Source of the DNA: a bacterium
GTDB lineage: Bacteria > SM23-81 > DAOVCL01
Length of the DNA: 37,290 nt
Assembly (NCBI GenBank): GCA_029932675.1
Contig: JAOZPP010000028.1
Span: forward strand, 1 to 37,290
Reading direction: 5' to 3'
Shown piece by piece: positions 33,051 through 37,290 of the stretch (the first letter of the stretch is position 1; each line of letters starts with the position of its first letter). Position numbers and translations under genes: made by a program. The notes under the pieces were generated by a model. It saw only the letters and a program-made list of their open reading frames with translations. It was not told the origin of the DNA and searched no databases.

Positions 33051-33283
33051 TAGAACCGGGGTTCTACCACCTCATTTAACCGCAGATTCTACCGAGCCGT
33101 CAGATGCCCTCATCTGACGGTGTGGTTCTGGTGGCAGGAACCTCATTTATGATCGGAGGGGTAGGCAGGAGGAAGCCTACGGGCATCTCCGCTATGTTTG
33201 GTGGCAGAATCGGGGTTCTGCCACCTCATTACCTCATTTAGGGGTGGGACAGGGCAGGAGCCCCGTCCCACCACCCCTTCCTT
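33046..33283. repeat. Four more hairpins downstream of the tandem repeat
   Basis: 33046-33071: GGTGGTAGAA, loop CCGGGG, TTCTACCACC. 33097-33120: CCGTCAGATG, loop CCCT, CATCTGACGG. 33200-33225: GGTGGCAGAA, loop TCGGGG, TTCTGCCACC. 33243-33272: GGTGGGAC/GTCCCACC with a long loop. The stretch 33051-33552 contains no gene. Confidence 0.75.
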
Positions 33284-33443
33284 TGGAGGAAAGCAAGCAA
33301 ACGGGAAAGAAAGCGTGACCCCGCCTGCACTCATTTCACACAGCAAAAAGCGTGCCAGAATGGGTCTTTGAAATCTTTTTTTCTAAATTGTTGCAAATAT
33401 TAAAGTTATTTCTTTCCCTTTTAAAGGGCACAGACACTTAAAC

Positions 33444-33476
33444 AAAAAAACCGCTGAATTATCAGCGGTTTTTTTT
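33444..33476. terminator. Bidirectional rho-independent terminator
   Basis: CCGCTGA (33451-33457) pairs with TCAGCGG (33462-33468) around ATTA, extended by A7 before and T8 after, so it works on either strand. It lies 77 bases after the stop of the sigma54 activator gene. A further 8-base dyad, TAGCTGAA/TTCAGCTA (33532-33549), lies between. Confidence 0.9.
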
Positions 33477-33552
33477 GTGAATCATTTGTGATAAGCTTTT
33501 AATTAACAATGAACTACTGTATAGCTGAATTTTCAGCTATTTTGCTGAAATC

Positions 33553-36364
33553 TCAGCTCTTTGTAATCCCAAGCTTTTTCATCTTACTTTGGAGGGTTCC
33601 CCTTGGTATCCCCAGGATATTCGCTGCCTTAGCAATTTTCCAATTGCTCTTTCTTAATGCCCCTAAACACTCCTCCCTCTCAACAAAGGCCAATTTCTCC
33701 GGAAGAGAAGCTGTTCCCTCTGAAAGAGCCTGGGGTTCTTTCCAGGGAACTCCCACCAGTAGCAGGTCTGCGGTGATCTCCCCTTCCTCACCCTTTATAT
33801 GGCTTACTGCTACCTCAATGGCCCGCTTCAACTCCCTGACATTCCCTGGCCAGTCGTATTCCATCAACCCCTCTAAAGCACCAGGAGTAATACCCACCAC
33901 CCTCTTTTTATACTTCTCCCCAAACAGCTCCATAAAATGCTCACAGAGAAGCGGTATGTCACCCTTCCTCTCCCTCAATGGCGGAAGCCTCAAAGTTACC
34001 CCCTCTATCCGATAGTAAAGATCATTCCGAAAAGAACCCTCCACCATAGCCCGGTGGAGATCCTTGTTGGTGGCCACTATCACCCGCACATCCACCTTGA
34101 CCTCCTCTGTCCCCCCTACCCTGCGAAAGCTCTGGGTCTCCAGAAAACGAAGGAGCTTTGACTGCATAGCAGGGCTCATATCCCCTATCTCATCCAGAAA
34201 TACCGTCCCCCCATCGGCTACCTCAAACAACCCCTTGTGTTGGGTCCTGGCATCGGTGAAGGCACCCTTCTCATAGCCAAAAAGCTCTGACTCTAAGAGG
34301 TTGTCAGACATATTGGCACAATTTATGGCCATAAAGGGCCCCTCCTTCCGCGCCCCAACGGAATGGATGAACTTGGCTATTACCTCCTTCCCTGTGCCAG
34401 TCTCCCCCCTCAATTATAATCGGGTAGTCTGTATCTTTGATCCTCTCCACCTCATCCAATACCCTGAGCATCTGGAGGTCCTGGGTGACTATTTCCCCGG
34501 AGAGCCTGAGCTGTCTCTTCAGGGAGGCCAACTCTTTCTCCAACTCCCTTTGCCTCTGCTCGGCTATCGCCTTGGCTACCCTCTCGGAGAGAAGATAGAA
34601 GAGGTCAAGCTCCTTATCCAAGAAAGGTTCCTTCCCCTTACCCCGATCCACATAGAGGTAACCCTCTATCCTCTCCCCATTCCCATAGGGGATCAACATC
34701 AGGCTACCAGCCCCCACAGCGAAGAACCGCTCATCCAGGGAGCTATCATAGAGGATAAAGGGACTGCCCACCTCAAAGCCATCCCTGTCTGCCAACAGGG
34801 AGAGAAGCCCCTTGACCTCCCCCTTGCTGAGGTTATGGCTCGCCCCCAGCTTCATCTCCTTATCTCCATCTGCAGCGTAGGCCACAAGGCCCCTGTCTGC
34901 TCCCAAAACCTTAATCACCTGGCCAAAGACCTCCTCCAAATCCCCTGATGGCAACCCTTGCAAAAACTCATACTTCCTGGAGGGAAACCTCTTCAGCCTT
35001 TGGTTAAGCTCAAGTTTTAGGGCTTGCACCTCCTCCAGCTTCTCAGCCTCTCCCTTGCCCTTCAGTAGTTTCTCCACCTCCTCCAAGGTCTCTATCGCTT
35101 TCTTGAAGGAAGGCTCCACCTTAGCAATCTGGAGCAGGGCCAAAACCTGGTAGAACTCTGCCCCTTGGATTTGGGCAAAGAGCCTCTGGGCTTCCCGTAA
35201 GGGGTCATCCCTCCCGGTAAGCTCCCCCTGAGCTAAAAGAGTGTGTGCCAACTCAAACCTGTCCTCCAGGGAGCGCAAGACCTCAACCGACTTCTCAAAG
35301 TTGGCATTCGCAGCCTTAGCATCACCTTTGGCCTGGGCGAGTCTCCCCATTGTGCGATAACAGCAGCCCTCTTCAAATCTGTCCCCTAAGGATTGGGAGA
35401 TTCGGAGGGCCTCCTGGACGCATTCTGAAGCCTCATCAAGGTTTTTTCCCTCAGATATAAGAAGGTCTGCTCTCCTTCTCTGCACTTGGTTGATCAGGTC
35501 ACCTTGCGGAGCTATCTTTCTGCCTATCTCCAGCGTCCTCTGATAATACCCCTTCGCCTTCTCAAGCTGGCCCCTCTCGGCGGCCAGATCACCAAGGGAT
35601 TCCCAAACCATTGCACTCTCCCTGGGGTAGGTCTGGCTCAGACCCTCTGCTCTCTGCAATAGCTCCTCGGCCTCAGGGAAATTCCGCTGCATAATGAGCA
35701 ACCGAGCAAGGGCAATAGCCCTCCTGGCGATCTCCAGGCTATCCCCTATCTCCTCATAGAGCTTCAGGCTCTTCCTCAGCATATCAGAGGCTAAAGGCCA
35801 TTCCCCTGTGAAAATCCGGCAAGCTCCCAGGTTGCCCCTGAGCATAGCCTCCTGGGCCTTATCCCCCTTATTCTGATGGCAGAGATCAAGAGCCTCTGTG
35901 AGATGCTCTATCGCTTCCTTTATGCGACCACTCAGAAAACAAGCTCTACCTAACGTATTGAGGACTTGAACCTTCCTCCTTCCATTCTCCATTCTGTCAA
36001 ATTCCGAAAGTGCATTTCTCAAATATCTGAGGGCAGCACTTGCCTGCCCTAACCCTAAGTGCATCCGCCCCAATATCCATTCAATTGCCCCGATTTGCCC
36101 GTGTCTGTCGGTGAATTTTAATACCTCGTATGCGGCCTTGGCTGTTTCGGTATCGTACCTACCTAACTGCTCCTCGGCAAAGGCTAACCTCACCTGTAGC
36201 TCCGCCCAATCCAGATCATTTTCTCCCGGAGTATACCCCTGGGAGAAGACCTCTATCTCCTCCACAACCTGCGCATACTCCCTCTGCCTAAGCAGGATTT
36301 CAACCCTTTCCTTCAGTTCCCTCAATGCCACCTCTTCCTGCCGTGGCTTTGTCCTGGCTTCCAT
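33553..36364 (-). pseudogene. TPR-GAF-sigma54 activator (AAA+, Fis-type HTH), frameshifted in Walker A
   Basis: Two overlapping frames form one regulator of about 935 residues. The first part (start 36364 after GGAGGTG; 36379 also possible) has about ten TPR repeats (residues 1-400), then a GAF-like domain (about 470-600, A-D-R-G-L-V-A-Y). The second frame carries the sigma54 AAA+ domain: [17 protein letters not shown] for contact with sigma54, F-L-D-E-I-G-D-M, and a Fis-type HTH ([15 protein letters not shown]). The frames meet at six consecutive G (34404-34409): five would restore I-I-I-E-G-E-T-G-T-G-K. Everything else is intact. It could be a sequencing or assembly error, a recent mutation or a slippage switch. 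No receiver domain; TPR and GAF suggest a peptide or small-molecule signal. Confidence 0.85.
34404..34409 (-). other. Six-G run at the frame break
   Basis: The run lies within the codons for E-G-E-T of Walker A. One base fewer gives an uninterrupted activator; with six the first frame ends near 34304 after a non-homologous tail. Confidence 0.8.
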
Positions 36365-36381
36365 CCTATCCACCTCCATCC

Positions 36382-36708
36382 CTACTTGCCCCCAAGGAGC
36401 AGCCTGAAGTTGAACAGAAGAACCTTCACCAGGAACCAGGGTGACTGAGAGGGTTTCTGCTGAGGTTTTTGAAGTTCAAATTTGTGTTCAGAGTTGGTAT
36501 TCTTGGCTGACGGATAGGGTAAGGTCTGATTTGAAGGTGGATGTGGAGTCGCACTGTTCCAATCCCCCTCACTCCACGGCCAGGCGGCGCAGAGCATAAC
36601 CCTGCGTTCTGAACCTGTATTGGCCTGTGCTGGCTTTGCCCAGAAGCCACCCACAGGGCCAAGCACAATCACCAAAACCAGCAAGCCAACCCAAAATTTT
36701 CTATTCAT
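36382..36708 (-). CDS. Small secreted protein upstream of the regulator
   Basis: 108 residues. Signal peptide M-N-R-K-F-W-V-G-L-L-V-L-V-I-V-L-G ... A-Q-A-N, then a Ser/Pro/Asn-rich linker and a hydrophobic end (F-L-V-K-V-L-L-F-N-F-R-L-L-L-G-G-K). GAGGTG lies eight bases before the ATG. It ends 17 bases before the preferred start of the TPR regulator and shares its promoter. I do not recognise a family. Its position invites the idea of a signal or partner for the TPR domain, without direct evidence. Confidence 0.55.
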   Translation of the reverse strand: MNRKFWVGLLVLVIVLGPVGGFWAKPAQANTGSERRVMLCAAWPWSEGDWNSATPHPPSNQTLPYPSAKNTNSEHKFELQKPQQKPSQSPWFLVKVLLFNFRLLLGGK

Positions 36709-36764
36709 CTTACCATCACCTCACAAGGGGGGAGAATGAAGAATGAAAAACCTTTTTCACCGAG

Positions 36765-36864
36765 CCGTCAGAACCCCGGTTCTGGCGGTAACCCGGTGGC
36801 AGAATCGGGGTTCTGCCACCTCATCTAACCGCCAATTCTTCTTCGTCAGGGCAGGAACCCTGAC
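36765..36864. repeat. Three hairpins in the regulator leader
   Basis: 36765-36788: CCGTCAGAA, loop CCCCGG, TTCTGGCGG (one wobble). 36795-36820: GGTGGCAGAA, loop TCGGGG, TTCTGCCACC. 36845-36864: GTCAGGG/CCCTGAC. All lie in the roughly 200-base transcribed leader. Confidence 0.75.
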
Positions 36865-36913
36865 AGTATAGGGAAAGGATTTAAAAAACCCGTAGCTCCT
36901 AAATTCACTGTTA

Positions 36914-36942
36914 AATATAAGGCAAAATCCATTCTTTGTCAA
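36914..36942 (-). promoter_or_regulatory. Promoter of the small protein-regulator operon
   Basis: On the minus strand TTGACA (36937-36942), a 17-base spacer and TATATT (36914-36919). Start expected near 36907, leaving a leader of about 200 bases with three hairpins. Confidence 0.75.
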
Positions 36943-37088
36943 GCCCTTTTTTTGGTACTGGGGAGGCAGATGGTAACCAGGGTGGAGGGGCTGGAGGTCC
37001 AAGGGAAGGGGTAGGGGGTGGGGATATTCCTCCGCCAAAATCGTCGGCCCTTCTGTGCTTAGGGGGTGTAATTGGTCTGAGCTATATA

Positions 37089-37290
37089 ATGGCCTATAAT
37101 ATGCCAACAGAAGGAGATTCTCCAATGACCTATTACCAGAGGATCAAAGGGGCACCCCGGAGGATACCCCACAAGATCCCCAAGGAGATTGAGGAGAAGG
37201 TAATTGAGCTGCACCGAAGCCATCCTGCCTGGGGACCTGAGCGGTTGAAGTTCCACTTTGAGCTACCCATCTCTACCAAAGCCATAGCCA
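37089..37290 (+). CDS. Integrase/transposase N terminus, cut by the window edge
   Basis: An open frame to the end of the window. M-T-Y-Y-Q-R-I-K-G-A-P-R-R-I-P begins a basic start, followed by a helix-turn-helix part: E-I-E-E-K-V-I-E-L-H-R-S-H-P-A-W-G-P-E-R-L-K-F-H-F. The P-x-W-G-P-x-R-(I/L)-K pattern is typical of IS481/IS3-type integrases with a homeodomain-like N terminus. ATG 37125 has AAGGAG nine bases upstream; ATG 37089 is in frame. The catalytic part is outside the window. Confidence 0.55.
   Translation, partial: MAYNMPTEGDSPMTYYQRIKGAPRRIPHKIPKEIEEKVIELHRSHPAWGPERLKFHFELPISTKAIA

Noticed and set aside
32427-33225. CRISPR-like array
   Set aside because: Units are about 314 bases or irregular hairpins, without short constant repeats, equal spacers or cas genes.
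34304-34413. Two separate genes for a TPR-GAF protein and a sigma54 activator
   Set aside because: The junction falls in the middle of Walker A and one base restores a single normal protein.

Overview
This looks like a chromosomal segment of an uncultured bacterium of the broad FCB-like or candidate-phylum type. I base that on five proteins ending in the same C-terminal sorting module (a Gly-Gln-Asn-Tyr-Pro-Asn-Pro-Phe-Asn start and a final R/T-K-M-hydrophobic-L/I-L-R/K), two gingipain-type C25 peptidases, a MutS2, a split GlmU and intergenic DNA rich in palindromes. Base composition is close to half GC. I cannot name the phylum from the sequence alone.

Layout. 1-730: two decayed IS630-type transposase pieces. 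742-4046 (minus strand): a lipoprotein, a secreted thioredoxin-fold protein with an in-frame TGA exactly where the first Cys of a C-P-Y-C motif belongs (probable selenoprotein), a carboxymuconolactone-decarboxylase-family protein and a secreted coiled-coil protein. 4319-10341 (minus): a tightly overlapped Fe-S and sulfur-transfer operon, Rrf2/IscR - IscS - NadA - MnmA - PP-loop thiolase-like - PurM-like - IscU, with a strong and apparently leaderless promoter. 11380-14961 (plus): a C25 peptidase. 15023-16036 (minus): tRNA-Arg(ACG), tadA, tRNA-Ser(CGA), tRNA-Ser(GGA) and a terminator. 16393-19298 (plus): rpsU and mutS2. 19589-24618 (plus): a cofactor operon with a pseudo-aminotransferase lacking the PLP lysine, folB, folK, a deoxynucleoside kinase, panB, panC and a GlmU N-terminal domain. 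24830-32429 (minus): a second, larger C25 peptidase, an Asp-box propeller protein, a cohesin-like protein and a small charged ORF. 32427-33283: a tandem duplication and many hairpins. 33553-36708 (minus): a TPR-GAF-sigma54 activator split by a G-run frameshift in its Walker A motif, preceded by a small secreted protein. 37089-37290: the start of an integrase/transposase-like ORF cut by the window edge.

How the parts fit. The IscS/IscU/Rrf2 block supplies sulfur and Fe-S clusters for neighbours that need them: NadA carries a cluster and MnmA uses IscS-derived sulfur. tadA lies beside the tRNA-Arg(ACG) whose wobble base it edits. folB, folK, panB and panC cover steps of folate and pantothenate synthesis. 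The surface module (peptidases, propeller, cohesin-like and Sec/thioredoxin-like proteins) shares one export tag.

The points I consider most unusual are the predicted secreted selenoprotein with a SECIS-like hairpin after its UGA; a covarying family of short hairpins, many with a TCGGGG/CCCCGA loop, filling the spaces around the surface genes and the regulator leader; seven-base-periodic DNA at the same loop of the export tag in different genes and also between genes; the pseudo-aminotransferase heading the folate/pantothenate operon; and the frameshifted sigma54 activator.
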